Assembly: GCF_900103545.1 (NCBI RefSeq)
Contig: NZ_FNHH01000002.1
Location: forward strand, 1-64,000
Direction: 5' to 3'
DNA: 64,000 nt
Source: Daejeonella rubra
GTDB lineage: Bacteria > Bacteroidota > Bacteroidia > Sphingobacteriales > Sphingobacteriaceae
Part shown: piece by piece, positions 28,424 to 37,476 of the stretch
How positions within the stretch are numbered: position 1 is the stretch's first letter
Layout: each line of letters starts with the position of its first letter
Notes under the pieces: model-generated
What the model saw: only the letters and a program-made list of their open reading frames with translations
The model's database searches: none
What the model was told of the DNA's origin: nothing
Position numbers and translations under genes: made by a program

Positions 28424-29635
28424 ATGAAAAACATCCTGGGCCGTTTGATAATCTCCGCTTTCCATGGGTTTTTACTCCTCCTGTTAACATGGGCCTGGTT
28501 AGGTTCATACATGACCTATGGGGATGAGTTTTTGCTGGTCAAATGGTCTTCTACAGTTAAGAGGGTATTCTTAAATATAGACGAAGATCCGCCGGCTAAC
28601 AGATTTCTTTTTATAGATCTGGCATATGATAAGGCCATAATACCCAGAGAAGATGGACCGGGTAATGAGGTCATTACAGACCGCGCTCAACTTTCCCGAT
28701 TTTTTGAAATTTCAGGCAGGCAACAGAATGTAGCCCGTTATATTTTTTGTGATGTTTTTTTACAAGGCAGATCGGAATGGGATGATAGTTTAGAATTGAG
28801 TGTAGCAAAAAATGCGAATCTCATATTTCCAATCCATAAAGATGAAAATGGACTTTTGCTGAAACCAGAATTAAATGTCCCTTATGGAATTGCTGATTAT
28901 CAGTCAAACAGAGGAAATACATTTTTGAAGTTTAAATTGTTTCAGGATAGTAGCTATCATACGGTTCCGGTTGAAATGTATAAAAAGCTGAATGACAAGT
29001 CGTTTGAAAGCGGACTATTTTTTAATTATGACAAGGGTTTACCTATTTTAAATTCCGTTATTATTGATTATCCAATAAGGAATTATGAACTTATGGATGA
29101 ACAGGAGTATGCATTAATCAGCCTTTCTGAGTTATTGATGCTCCCGGAGGAAGTTATAATTAATGAATATCTTAAGAACAGAATAGTTTTAATGGGAGAT
29201 TTCAAAAATGATTCTCATCAAACTATTTTTGGGCCAATGGCTGGTACCCTGATCTTACTAAATACGTTTCTGACCTTAGAAGGAGGGCAGCATCGCCTAC
29301 CCTTGACATGGTTCTTATTTTTGATCATTGCTTATACCAATTTGTCCTATTTTGTCTTTTTTGCGCAGAAGAATCATCAAAATATTTCTGGAAAACAGAA
29401 TGAAATTGTTCAGCGCTACCCATTTTTACTTTCGCTAATAGGATATTTGGTAATTCTAAGCTCATTCTCGATATTTTCTTATTTGATTTTTGGAGTTCAT
29501 ATAAATATATTAATCATAGCACTTTATCTAAATGTACTGGGCTTAATACGAAATTTAAGAGAACATTCAGGTTGGAAGGAAGCCGCAAAGAATTGGTTGA
29601 TCTATATTAAAAATGAATATTTTAAATTTTATTGA
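28424..29635 (+). CDS. CHASE2-domain membrane protein without kinase domain
   Basis: 403 aa. One N-terminal membrane helix (about residues 8-28) is followed by a large extracytoplasmic region (30-285) with CHASE2-like features: FLFIDLAYDK, a FCDVFLQG segment, VIIDYPIRNY, LKNRIVLMGDFKNDSHQTIFG and PMAGTLILLNTFLTL. Three C-terminal membrane helices (about 290-312, 330-350, 352-375) and a short cytosolic tail follow. In other bacteria CHASE2 is the sensor part of histidine kinases, cyclases or Ser/Thr kinases; here no output domain is fused. The gene overlaps nothing but its stop is 1 nt from the next start, so the two are translationally coupled. Confidence 0.8.
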   Translation: MKNILGRLIISAFHGFLLLLLTWAWLGSYMTYGDEFLLVKWSSTVKRVFLNIDEDPPANRFLFIDLAYDKAIIPREDGPGNEVITDRAQLSRFFEISGRQQNVARYIFCDVFLQGRSEWDDSLELSVAKNANLIFPIHKDENGLLLKPELNVPYGIADYQSNRGNTFLKFKLFQDSSYHTVPVEMYKKLNDKSFESGLFFNYDKGLPILNSVIIDYPIRNYELMDEQEYALISLSELLMLPEEVIINEYLKNRIVLMGDFKNDSHQTIFGPMAGTLILLNTFLTLEGGQHRLPLTWFLFLIIAYTNLSYFVFFAQKNHQNISGKQNEIVQRYPFLLSLIGYLVILSSFSIFSYLIFGVHINILIIALYLNVLGLIRNLREHSGWKEAAKNWLIYIKNEYFKFY

Positions 29636-29636
29636 A

Positions 29637-30461
29637 ATGAAAACAGGTTTATTGGCTTTTATATTTTATCTGACTTTAATTCAGACCGATGTATATTATG
29701 TAACCTTTGTAAAAGGAATTGTGCAGCTTGAAAGCACAAAAAAAATAATTAAACCAGGTGATAAAATTACCGCTAAGGATAAATTGATCTTCAAAGATCA
29801 GGCATCAAAGGTTTCTTGTATCAGCCCTTCAAAAGGACGATTTGAAATTCGTCCGGATACAGAGGCTGCAACAAAAAAAGGGGAGTGGTTAGCAGTTATT
29901 GGAGAGAAGCTGATACCCTCTTCTACCTACCAGCGTTTAAGCACGCGATCTTTGGATGTTGATAATGGTTATGACCCAATAAACTATTTTGGCAATAAGT
30001 TGGAGAAACCAATTGTTATTTTAAGTGGTATTCCATTGCCAGTGAAAATGAGTTATAAGATCGATGCGTTTAATTTTTTCTTTCTTCAATATGATCATGA
30101 AGGTAAAACTATTGTTAGAAAAGTAGGATCAATAGGGCAGTCTCTTCTTTTTATACCTGAATTGTTTACTGATAGTGATGGCAATATGCTAACTCAGGAA
30201 TCTCTTAAAAAGGTTTTTCTTTGTTATCAATCAAACATAAATTCAATTGCAAGATCTAAATCACTTGTTGAGTTTCGCCCACTCCTCGTAGATAGAGATC
30301 AATTAGCTTCAGAGATTAGCTTTATGTACAATTACTTAAAGCCACTTAAAAATAATAGTCTAAAAGATATTCATGAAGAGATTTTCGCTCATCTGATTGA
30401 AAATTACGGAAAAATTGATGCGAACCTTATCGAAAAGGAGTTCCTGGTTCAATTAAAATAA
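29637..30461 (+). CDS. Exported FecR-like/SH3-like protein coupled to CHASE2 gene
   Basis: 274 aa from the ATG at 29637, one nucleotide after the CHASE2 stop; an ATG at 29613 overlapping the CHASE2 gene is less likely. The N-terminus KTGLLAFIFYLTLIQTDVYY is a signal or anchor. Residues about 20-75 (VKGIVQLESTKKIIKPGDKI, then a KGRFEIRP strand) resemble the beta-rich FecR/SH3-like fold that follows signals in cell-surface sensors. The remainder is unrecognised, ending in a charged helical segment (KDIHEEIFAHLIENYG). Position and coupling make it a partner of the CHASE2 protein. Confidence 0.7.
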   Translation: MKTGLLAFIFYLTLIQTDVYYVTFVKGIVQLESTKKIIKPGDKITAKDKLIFKDQASKVSCISPSKGRFEIRPDTEAATKKGEWLAVIGEKLIPSSTYQRLSTRSLDVDNGYDPINYFGNKLEKPIVILSGIPLPVKMSYKIDAFNFFFLQYDHEGKTIVRKVGSIGQSLLFIPELFTDSDGNMLTQESLKKVFLCYQSNINSIARSKSLVEFRPLLVDRDQLASEISFMYNYLKPLKNNSLKDIHEEIFAHLIENYGKIDANLIEKEFLVQLK

Positions 30462-30462
30462 C

Positions 30463-31299
30463 TTAAAACTCTTTTCTCAAAAACTCGACACTTTTTTCAC
30501 AGGTTAACTGTAATTCAAGAGGTAATTCATCTTTAGTAAAAGGATGTGAAGCCCCAAAAACATGATTTGCATAGGGAATTATAAATAGTTCTGCATTTGG
30601 GGAACTATCCTTCAGTCTGACAGCTTCACTTAGCAACACATTTTCATCCTGATCACCATGAATTATAAGCCATGGTTTATTAATTCGGCCTGCAGCAAGC
30701 AGAATGTCGTATGATTTAGAATGTTTATCCAAATCATGTAAAAGATCAATTTTAAGTGGTGTATATTGTTTTGTTCTGGTATTGAAATTAAATATTACCC
30801 CTTTATTTCGCCATTCCACTTCATCTTCCTTTTTCCAGAGGCTCCTGAAATCAGCAATGGCAGCCCAGGTAATAAGTTTGTCAATACGCGGATCTTTGGC
30901 TGTCTGAATGATACATGTTCCACCACCCCGGCTATGTCCGATCAGGCTTAACATATCAGGTGCATTAAATTCATTTCCGCTTTTTGCAAAAGAGATCACC
31001 AGATCCAGATCAGTAAATTCTTTGGTAAAAGTATTGTCTCCAAAAGCTCCCAGGTCTGCAAAATCAGTTGGGCTTTCAGGCGTCGTTCCATTATGAGAAA
31101 AATTAAATTTGAGGAATCTGAAACCTTGTTTTACAAAGTATTCAGCTACAAGGTCATATGCTCCCCAATCTTTAAATCCCTTAAATCCATGAACGAAGAT
31201 TACAATTGGGTTTTCTTCCTGGCCAGTTTTAAAGCTGAGATCCATTAAAATGGGTTTGCCTTCAGAGCCTTTAATTGTGAATGATTGCCGGATGATCAT
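30463..31299 (-). CDS. Alpha/beta hydrolase (dienelactone hydrolase-like)
   Basis: 278 aa, cytosolic. A typical alpha/beta-hydrolase: oxyanion HGFKGFKDWG near residue 37, nucleophile elbow GHSRGGG near residue 121, a catalytic Asp candidate in IIHGDQDENVLLSEA and catalytic His in PYANHVFGASHPF. It probably cleaves esters or acyl groups; the substrate cannot be told. It ends 1 nt from the convergent FecR-like gene and starts 88 nt from lspA, so it is a single-gene unit. Confidence 0.85.
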   Translation of the reverse strand: MIIRQSFTIKGSEGKPILMDLSFKTGQEENPIVIFVHGFKGFKDWGAYDLVAEYFVKQGFRFLKFNFSHNGTTPESPTDFADLGAFGDNTFTKEFTDLDLVISFAKSGNEFNAPDMLSLIGHSRGGGTCIIQTAKDPRIDKLITWAAIADFRSLWKKEDEVEWRNKGVIFNFNTRTKQYTPLKIDLLHDLDKHSKSYDILLAAGRINKPWLIIHGDQDENVLLSEAVRLKDSSPNAELFIIPYANHVFGASHPFTKDELPLELQLTCEKSVEFLRKEF

Positions 31300-31387
31300 A
31301 TAGATTGAACGTTTTTATTGATATTTGGAGTATGTCCCTGTTTTGATTCGATCCCATGGTTCGTATCGAAACGATCTCAAACAATAT

Positions 31388-31897
31388 ATGAAATTAAAAG
31401 GTTTTTTCAGGAATTTAATGATAGTGTTTATTCTGGTGCTGAATTTTAGTTGTGACCAGATCACAAAAACGATTGTTCGGAAAACAGTAGCTGAATACGA
31501 AATTATCCCCCTCATTGATGGATATCTCACCCTCACAAAAGTTGAAAATACAGGTGCATTCTTAAGTGCCGGAAGTTCCTTGCCCTATTTTATTCGTTTC
31601 CTTGTCCTAACTCTCCTTCCCATAGTATTTCTATCTTATGGATTATATTTGATCATTCGTAAAAAAGAGCTTCCGCAAATACTTATCATTGCCTGGTGCT
31701 TTGTGATCGGAGGAGGTATAGGCAATCTTTATGACCGGATTGTTCATGGCTCTGTTACCGATTTTCTGCACCTTGACCTTGGATTATTTCAAACCGGAAT
31801 TTTTAATATGGCTGATGTTTCCATAATGACCGGAATGTTCATCATAATTTGGAGACAGTTCTTGATTGGTATAAATCAAAATAGCAAAGGGGATTAA
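31388..31897 (+). CDS. lspA: Lipoprotein signal peptidase
   Basis: 169 aa from the ATG at 31388; the frame opens at a TTG at 31325, but the extra 21 residues do not look like LspA. LspA (signal peptidase II) cleaves the diacylglyceryl-modified signal peptide of lipoproteins in the inner membrane. Four membrane helices are visible. Conserved boxes are NFSCDQITK, VENTGAFLSAG, GGGIGNLYDRIVHGSVTDFL and FNMADVSIMTG; the Asp residues of the last two blocks form the catalytic dyad. The gene stands alone before the haem operon. Confidence 0.94.
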   Translation: MKLKGFFRNLMIVFILVLNFSCDQITKTIVRKTVAEYEIIPLIDGYLTLTKVENTGAFLSAGSSLPYFIRFLVLTLLPIVFLSYGLYLIIRKKELPQILIIAWCFVIGGGIGNLYDRIVHGSVTDFLHLDLGLFQTGIFNMADVSIMTGMFIIIWRQFLIGINQNSKGD

Positions 31898-31970
31898 AAA
31901 ATAGATATTTGGCGTGTTTTTTCAGATTTTCATAATTTTTCACTCTTATTTATAATCTTTCTAAACGCTT

Positions 31971-31991
31971 GTGTTTACACAGGTGTGACAC
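31971..31991. promoter_or_regulatory. Candidate operator upstream of hemA
   Basis: Two short palindromes, GTGTTTACAC (31971-31980) and GTGTGACAC (31983-31991), lie with centres about 11.5 nt apart, close to one helical turn. They sit about 20 nt before the -7 element, overlapping where a -33 would be, and no TTTG is present there. Such tandem spacing is typical of OmpR-family response regulators, one of which is encoded in this operon. Binding is inference. Confidence 0.4.
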
Positions 31992-32011
31992 ATTCAAAAT
32001 CGCTTATTTGT

Positions 32012-32019
32012 TACATTTG
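32012..32019 (+). promoter_or_regulatory. -7 element of haem operon
   Basis: TACATTTG matches the Bacteroidota -7 consensus TAnnTTTG exactly and lies 29 nt before the TTG start of hemA. No consensus -33 is present, which fits a promoter that needs an activator. Confidence 0.5.
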
Positions 32020-32048
32020 TTTCGGTTTATATTTAGGAGTAGGAGAAC

Positions 32049-33275
32049 TTGAAGTATTTAAAAGTTATTGCCTTTACGCATAAGCAGATTGACCTTAAGG
32101 ATTTAGGGAAATTTGTAATCTGTAACGAGTCTTTGGAGAGTAGTTTGGAAAGTGTCAGGCAGAAGTTTGATATTCCTGAAATATTTTACATTGGAACATG
32201 CAATCGCGTAGAGTTTGTATTTACTGCCGATCAGAATCTTACAAATGAATTTGTCAGGGATTTTATTCAGGCATTGAATCTGCCTGTTTCTGACGAACAG
32301 GTTCAGGCCTTTGCAGAACAGGTTTCCATTTATGAAGATGTAGATGCATTGAACCATTTACTTCGTATATCATGCTCACTCGAGAGCCTTGTTGTGGGTG
32401 AAAAAGAAATTCTTGCTCAGGTTCGCAAAGCTTATGATACCTGTCGCCTTGCTGGATTTACGGGTGATTATTTACGCCTTATTATGAATAGGGTTGTAAA
32501 AACATCCAAGGAAGTTTATACCAACACTGCTATTGCACGTAAACCTATTTCAGTTGTTTCATTAGCTTACAGGAAGTTGCGTGAGCTCAATATGTGTACA
32601 AATTCACGGATATTGATTATTGGTGCCGGAGAAACAAACAAGAATATTTCGAAGTATCTTAAGAAACATAAATACTCCAACTTTACCATTTTTAACAGAA
32701 CACTTGATAATGCTCAGGTTCTCGCTGAAGAGCTTGGAGGTAAGGCGTATGGTTTGGATGCTCTGAAAACATTCAAAGATGGTTTTGATGTGATCATCAC
32801 CTGTACAAGTGCTACCGAGCCGATCATTACAAATGAAATTTACAATTCCCTTCTCAATGGGGATAAATCCAGGAAAGTAATTGTCGATCTGGCAGTACCA
32901 AATGATACAAGTCCTGAAGTGCTTGAAAATAACCCTGTTACTTTCATTGAAGTTCACAGTTTGCAGGAAATAGCAAACAGCAATTTACAGGAGCGTTATG
33001 AAGAACTTATTTTTGCTGAGCGTATCATAGAGGATAATATTCAGGAATTTAAGCCTGTGTTAAAACAACGCAGGGTTGAGATCGCTATGAGAGAAGTTCC
33101 TGTAAAGATCAAAGAGATCAGGAATACTGCTGTGAACAATATCTTCGCTGATGAAATTGAAAGTATGGATCCAAATTCGCGTGAAGTATTAGAGCGTGTG
33201 ATGAATTATATGGAAAAGAAATATATCAGCCTTCCAATGGTCATGGCTAAGGATATATTGATAAATAATAGCTGA
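32049..33275 (+). CDS. hemA: Glutamyl-tRNA reductase
   Basis: 408 aa, standard length. It makes glutamate-1-semialdehyde from glutamyl-tRNA, the first committed step of C5 haem synthesis. Nucleophile C51 lies in YIGTCNRVEF, followed by the NADPH domain with RILIIGAGETNKNISKYLKK, NRTLDNAQVLAEELG and VIVDLAVPNDTSPE. The start is TTG at 32049 with a good AGGAG site at 32041-32045; no ATG is near. First gene of the haem operon, with hemCD following after 72 nt. Confidence 0.95.
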   Translation: MKYLKVIAFTHKQIDLKDLGKFVICNESLESSLESVRQKFDIPEIFYIGTCNRVEFVFTADQNLTNEFVRDFIQALNLPVSDEQVQAFAEQVSIYEDVDALNHLLRISCSLESLVVGEKEILAQVRKAYDTCRLAGFTGDYLRLIMNRVVKTSKEVYTNTAIARKPISVVSLAYRKLRELNMCTNSRILIIGAGETNKNISKYLKKHKYSNFTIFNRTLDNAQVLAEELGGKAYGLDALKTFKDGFDVIITCTSATEPIITNEIYNSLLNGDKSRKVIVDLAVPNDTSPEVLENNPVTFIEVHSLQEIANSNLQERYEELIFAERIIEDNIQEFKPVLKQRRVEIAMREVPVKIKEIRNTAVNNIFADEIESMDPNSREVLERVMNYMEKKYISLPMVMAKDILINNS

Positions 33276-33347
33276 ATTTCGGTTGATCCCAATCATTTTG
33301 GCTATTTTTAGCCTCGAAAAAAACACGTCCGAACAATTTTAAAAGCC

Positions 33348-34964
33348 ATGCCTGATCATTTACCAGAAGATAATAAAAAGTCCGGAATCATAATTGGTAC
33401 ACGGGGAAGTGAACTTGCATTATGGCAGGCTAATTATGTAAAGGATCTTCTGGCCGGAATAGGCCTTAACTCCGAATTAAAGATCATTAAAACCCAGGGG
33501 GATAAAATTCTGAACCTGAGTTTCGACAAGCTTGAAGGGAAAGGATTTTTCACTAAAGAACTTGAAGAAGAACTCCTTAGCGGAAGTATTGATCTGGCGG
33601 TACATTCGCATAAAGATCTTCCTACTAATCATCCTGAAGGTTTGATCATTGCTGCAGTTTCTGATCGTGAGGATCCGGCTGAACTATTGCTTATTTTAAA
33701 AGATTGCGTGGATGTTCAGCAAAAACTGTCAGTAAAATTTGGCGGTATGGTTGGAACTTCTTCAAATCGCCGGAAGGCTCAGCTTTTAGCTGTTCGCCCT
33801 GATCTTGAAATCGAAGAACTTCGTGGAAATGTAATAACCCGCATTCAAAAATTACGTGATGAAAAATACGATGCAATCATGCTTGCAAAGGCAGGAGTGT
33901 TGCGTTTAGGACTCGATCTGAGTGAATTTTATATCGAAGAACTGGAGCCTAATGAATTGATACCTGCACCTGCACAGGGAGTATTGGCTTACCAGATCCG
34001 TGAAAGCGATACCGCACTTTTTCAAAAACTACAGGAAATAAATAATCATGATATTGCTGAGCAGATCGGAATAGAGAGAAAAGTGTTGAATTTGTTCGAA
34101 GGTGGCTGTCAGATGCCACTAGGCTGTTATTGCCGCAAGGATGGTTCAACCTTTCAGATCTGGACCTCCAAGGCAGCTGATGGTAATGATTTTCCTGATC
34201 GGCTATTTACGCAAACCGAAACTGCAGAAGGTATTGCCGAAATGATCGTTGCTAAATTTGCACCCGACCGTAAGTTTCCTAAGAATATATTTATTACCCG
34301 AGAACTTTCCGAATCAAGCTACCTGAGAAATGCATTGGGGAAGCATCAGATTGAAATTGAAGGCCGATCATTGATCAGAACATTTCCCTCCATAAATAAA
34401 CTGGATCCATTTATCTTAAGAAATATCGATTGGGTTTTCTTCAGCAGTAAGAATGCAATTGAATACTTTTTTAAACTTGATCCTCAGCTGCTTTCAAAGA
34501 AAGTAAAATTCGGGGTTCTTGGAAGAGCTTCTGAAGATGCACTTCGCCTTCATGGTAAAAAAGCTGATTTTAATGGAGAAGAAGAAGGAATTGATACCAG
34601 CGATATAGCTAAAGAGTTTGCAAAACTGGCTAATGGGACTATTATTTTGTTTCCAAGTGCAAAGGGCTCCCTGAAGACCATTCAGAAAGAACTTTCTGCA
34701 GAAACCAAAATCATTGAACTGACCGTTTATGAAACAGTTAGCGAAGAAAATGTTCAGCAATCGTTTGCTGAGGTTCTGATCTTTACAAGCCCATCGAATG
34801 TAGATTCTTATTTTGCTGAAAATTTACTGGAGCCAGATCAGAAAGTTATTTGTATAGGGAAGACAACCGGCCAGAAATTTGATGAAATGGGAGTCAAATA
34901 TACACTGCCATTTTCACCCGATGAAATGGGTTTAGCAGAGGCAATATTTGCACTGGACCAATAA
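33348..34964 (+). CDS. hemCD: Fused hydroxymethylbilane synthase/uroporphyrinogen-III synthase
   Basis: 538 aa, a fusion of two enzymes that act in succession. Residues about 1-310 are HemC: GTRGSELALWQANYVKDLL, TQGDKI, FTKELEEELLSGSIDLAVHS with the HKDLPT motif, GTSSNRRKAQLL, LRGNVITRIQKLRD, and the dipyrromethane-binding Cys in EGGCQMPLGCY. Residues about 320-538 are HemD, which closes and inverts ring D; it is weakly conserved, but IDWVFFSSKNAIEYFF, FGVLGRASEDALRLHG, ILFPSAKGSL, LIFTSPSNVDSYF and ICIGKTTGQKFDEMG fit. Fused HemC-HemD is known in Bacteroidota. The stop at 34964 is followed directly by hemB. Confidence 0.93.
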   Translation: MPDHLPEDNKKSGIIIGTRGSELALWQANYVKDLLAGIGLNSELKIIKTQGDKILNLSFDKLEGKGFFTKELEEELLSGSIDLAVHSHKDLPTNHPEGLIIAAVSDREDPAELLLILKDCVDVQQKLSVKFGGMVGTSSNRRKAQLLAVRPDLEIEELRGNVITRIQKLRDEKYDAIMLAKAGVLRLGLDLSEFYIEELEPNELIPAPAQGVLAYQIRESDTALFQKLQEINNHDIAEQIGIERKVLNLFEGGCQMPLGCYCRKDGSTFQIWTSKAADGNDFPDRLFTQTETAEGIAEMIVAKFAPDRKFPKNIFITRELSESSYLRNALGKHQIEIEGRSLIRTFPSINKLDPFILRNIDWVFFSSKNAIEYFFKLDPQLLSKKVKFGVLGRASEDALRLHGKKADFNGEEEGIDTSDIAKEFAKLANGTIILFPSAKGSLKTIQKELSAETKIIELTVYETVSEENVQQSFAEVLIFTSPSNVDSYFAENLLEPDQKVICIGKTTGQKFDEMGVKYTLPFSPDEMGLAEAIFALDQ

Positions 34965-34979
34965 TTGTATTATAAACCA

Positions 34980-35960
34980 ATGGATCATATGTTAATTCGT
35001 CCCAGGAGGTTGAGAAAATCGCCGGTATTACGCGAAATGGTTGCAGAAACCAGATTATCAAAGGATATGTTTATCTATCCTTATTTTGTTGTACCTGGTA
35101 AAAATGTGGTACATGGAATTGATGCTATGCCCGGCGTTAGTCATTTTTCTGTAGACACTCTCCTGAAGGATGTAGAGAAATCTATGAAACTAGGACTGAA
35201 TAAAGTATTGCTTTTTGGCGTTGGTGAAGAGAAAACTGAAGATGCCAGCTCCTCTTTCGATAAAAACTCGATCGTAGCAAATGCAGTTCGTGAATTAAAA
35301 AGAGCATTTGCTGATGATCTGTATGTGGTAACTGATGTTTGTACCTGTGCCTATACTACCCATGGACATTGTGGTATTCTTCAGAATGATTATGTTCAGA
35401 ATGATAAGACCGTGGATGTTCTGGCGCAAATGGCCTTAGTACACGCCCAGGCAGGTGCGGATATGGTCGCTCCATCAGATATGATGGATGGACGTATACT
35501 TGGCATTCGCGAAAAACTGGATCAGAATAGTATGGTCAATACTGCGATAATGAGCTACAGCATAAAATTTGCATCTGCATATTATGGACCGTTCAGAGAG
35601 GCTGCAGATTCAGCTCCCGGAAAGGGCGATAGAAAGGCCTATCAAATGGACTTCAGGAATCCGCGGGAAACCATGCGAGAATCAGCTCTTGATGAACAGG
35701 AAGGTGCTGATATACTGATGGTTAAACCTGCACTTGCTTATTTGGATGTCATTCATCGTCTGAAAGAAAGCACAAATCTGCCGGTTGCTTGTTATAATGT
35801 TTCAGGAGAGTACTCAATGGTTAAGGCTGCAGGTGCAAATGGCTGGATAGATGAGCAGAAAGTAATCATGGAAAACATGTATGCATTCAGCAGGGCAGGC
35901 GCTAATATAATTATTACTTATCATGCACGTGAGATCCTTGAAAAGGGATGGATGGATTAA
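34980..35960 (+). CDS. hemB: Delta-aminolevulinic acid dehydratase (porphobilinogen synthase)
   Basis: About 326 aa. It condenses two 5-aminolevulinate molecules to porphobilinogen. Visible: RPRRLRKSPVLREMVAET, DVCTCAYTTHGHCGIL (Cys ligands of the catalytic zinc), VAPSDMMDGRI, a YQMDFRNPRETMRE block and the Schiff-base lysine in ADILMVKPALAYLD. The start is uncertain: the frame opens with TTG at 34965, immediately after the hemCD stop, and has ATGs at 34980 and 34989; none has a clear ribosome site. I chose the first ATG. A 136-nt gap to hemL contains a tandem repeat. Confidence 0.93.
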   Translation: MDHMLIRPRRLRKSPVLREMVAETRLSKDMFIYPYFVVPGKNVVHGIDAMPGVSHFSVDTLLKDVEKSMKLGLNKVLLFGVGEEKTEDASSSFDKNSIVANAVRELKRAFADDLYVVTDVCTCAYTTHGHCGILQNDYVQNDKTVDVLAQMALVHAQAGADMVAPSDMMDGRILGIREKLDQNSMVNTAIMSYSIKFASAYYGPFREAADSAPGKGDRKAYQMDFRNPRETMRESALDEQEGADILMVKPALAYLDVIHRLKESTNLPVACYNVSGEYSMVKAAGANGWIDEQKVIMENMYAFSRAGANIIITYHAREILEKGWMD

Positions 35961-36029
35961 GCAAAAAGCCTAAAGCTATTAGCAGAAATAAAATAATTGA
36001 TTTTTAGAATAAGTTTGAAATTAAGGTAC

Positions 36030-36095
36030 TAAGTTTAACTTAAAACCTAATACTTATAACTTAATACTTATAACTTAATACTTACAATACAACTC
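36030..36095. repeat. Tandem 14-nt repeat between hemB and hemL
   Basis: Two exact copies of TAATACTTATAACT (36048-36061, 36062-36075) are followed by a third partial copy, TAATACTTACAA. The word content (ACTTATAAC, AAGTACT-like) is shared with the intergenic repeats in the ilv-leu operon at 48483, 52166 and 54926. Confidence 0.75.
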
Positions 36096-36096
36096 A

Positions 36097-37476
36097 ATGT
36101 TAGGATCAATAAAAAAGATGTTTTCAGGATCTGAGGAAGAAACAACGGTTAATTCTACTGTTAAACCAGATATTTCAAGAGAAAGATCAGCAGAGTTATA
36201 TGAAAAATCAAAGACTTACTTTCCCGGCGGAGTAAATTCGCCTGTTAGGGCCTTTAAGTCTGTACACGGAACTCCATTATTTATACAAAAGGGAGATGGT
36301 TGTTTTATATGGGATGCTGATGGCAATCAGTTTATTGATTTTTGTGCTTCCTGGGGACCATTGATCCTTGGACATAACAATTCTGCAGTACGTGAAAAGG
36401 TGATCGAGGCGATGCAGAACGGTATGAGCTTTGGTGCACCCACCGCACTTGAAAATCAACTTGCCGAACTCATTCTGAAAAATAATAAATATATCCGAAA
36501 ACTTCGTTTTACCAGTTCAGGTACTGAAGCGGTGATGTCGGCAGTACGTTTGGCCCGCGGATATACCAAACGCGATAAAATTATCAAGTTTGAAGGTTGT
36601 TATCATGGCCATCTGGACTCTTTACTTGTTAAGGCAGGTTCAGGCCTGGTCACATTTGGTGAGACTTCATCTGCAGGTATTCCAAAATCATTTGCCGATG
36701 AAACCATTGTTGTTCCTTTGAACAATATTCAGGCTGTAGAAGAAGCGTTTGAACAATTCAGCGATCAGATAGCAGCAGTAATTATTGAACCTGTTCCGGC
36801 GAACAACGGACTTTTACTTCAAACACAGGAGTTCCTTGAATTTTTACGCAGGATCTGTACAAAGAATAAATCACTGCTGATCTTTGATGAGGTAATTTCC
36901 GGATTCAGAGTTGGTTTTGAAGGTGCCGCAGGGTATTACAATATCTATCCAGATATAATTACCTATGGAAAGATCATAGGTGGTGGTTTGCCTGTGGGGA
37001 TGTATGGAGCATCAGAAGAGATCATGGGAATGATATCTCCTGACGGCCCGGTTTATCAGGCAGGTACTTTATCCGGCAATCCGGTTGCTATGGCTGCAGG
37101 AATTGCTCAGCTAACGGAACTGTCAAAATCTAATTTCTATAAAGATCTGAATAATAAAACCTTCGAGTTTACGGAATCAATTCAACGTTACGCAACGGCT
37201 AAGAATTATAAGTTTAAGGTCTTTACCATAGGTTCTATTTTCTGGTTTGCCTTCACAGATCGGGAAAGTATCAGTAATGCTGATGAGATCGATGCATCAA
37301 GCATGGAAAAATTCAAGATCATGCATCGTGAGTTGCTGAACAGAGGAGTTTATCTAGGACCATCGGGATATGAAGTTGGTTTTGTTTCCTCAACTCATTC
37401 TAAGATTGAGCTTGAAAAAGCAAAACGAGCTATTTTTGAAAGTCTTGATATTGTTTTCAGAGGTTCAAGGGCATGA
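36097..37476 (+). CDS. hemL: Glutamate-1-semialdehyde 2,1-aminomutase
   Basis: 459 aa. PLP-dependent enzyme that converts glutamate-1-semialdehyde to 5-aminolevulinate. It contains YFPGGVNSPVRAF, the FTSSGTEAVMSAVRLARGYT block, FDEVISGFRVG, and the PLP lysine in ITYGKIIGGGLPVGMYG. An N-terminal extension of about 30 residues (MLGSIKKMFSGSEEE) is not part of the core enzyme. The ATGA overlap at 37473 couples it to the histidine kinase. Confidence 0.95.
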   Translation: MLGSIKKMFSGSEEETTVNSTVKPDISRERSAELYEKSKTYFPGGVNSPVRAFKSVHGTPLFIQKGDGCFIWDADGNQFIDFCASWGPLILGHNNSAVREKVIEAMQNGMSFGAPTALENQLAELILKNNKYIRKLRFTSSGTEAVMSAVRLARGYTKRDKIIKFEGCYHGHLDSLLVKAGSGLVTFGETSSAGIPKSFADETIVVPLNNIQAVEEAFEQFSDQIAAVIIEPVPANNGLLLQTQEFLEFLRRICTKNKSLLIFDEVISGFRVGFEGAAGYYNIYPDIITYGKIIGGGLPVGMYGASEEIMGMISPDGPVYQAGTLSGNPVAMAAGIAQLTELSKSNFYKDLNNKTFEFTESIQRYATAKNYKFKVFTIGSIFWFAFTDRESISNADEIDASSMEKFKIMHRELLNRGVYLGPSGYEVGFVSSTHSKIELEKAKRAIFESLDIVFRGSRA

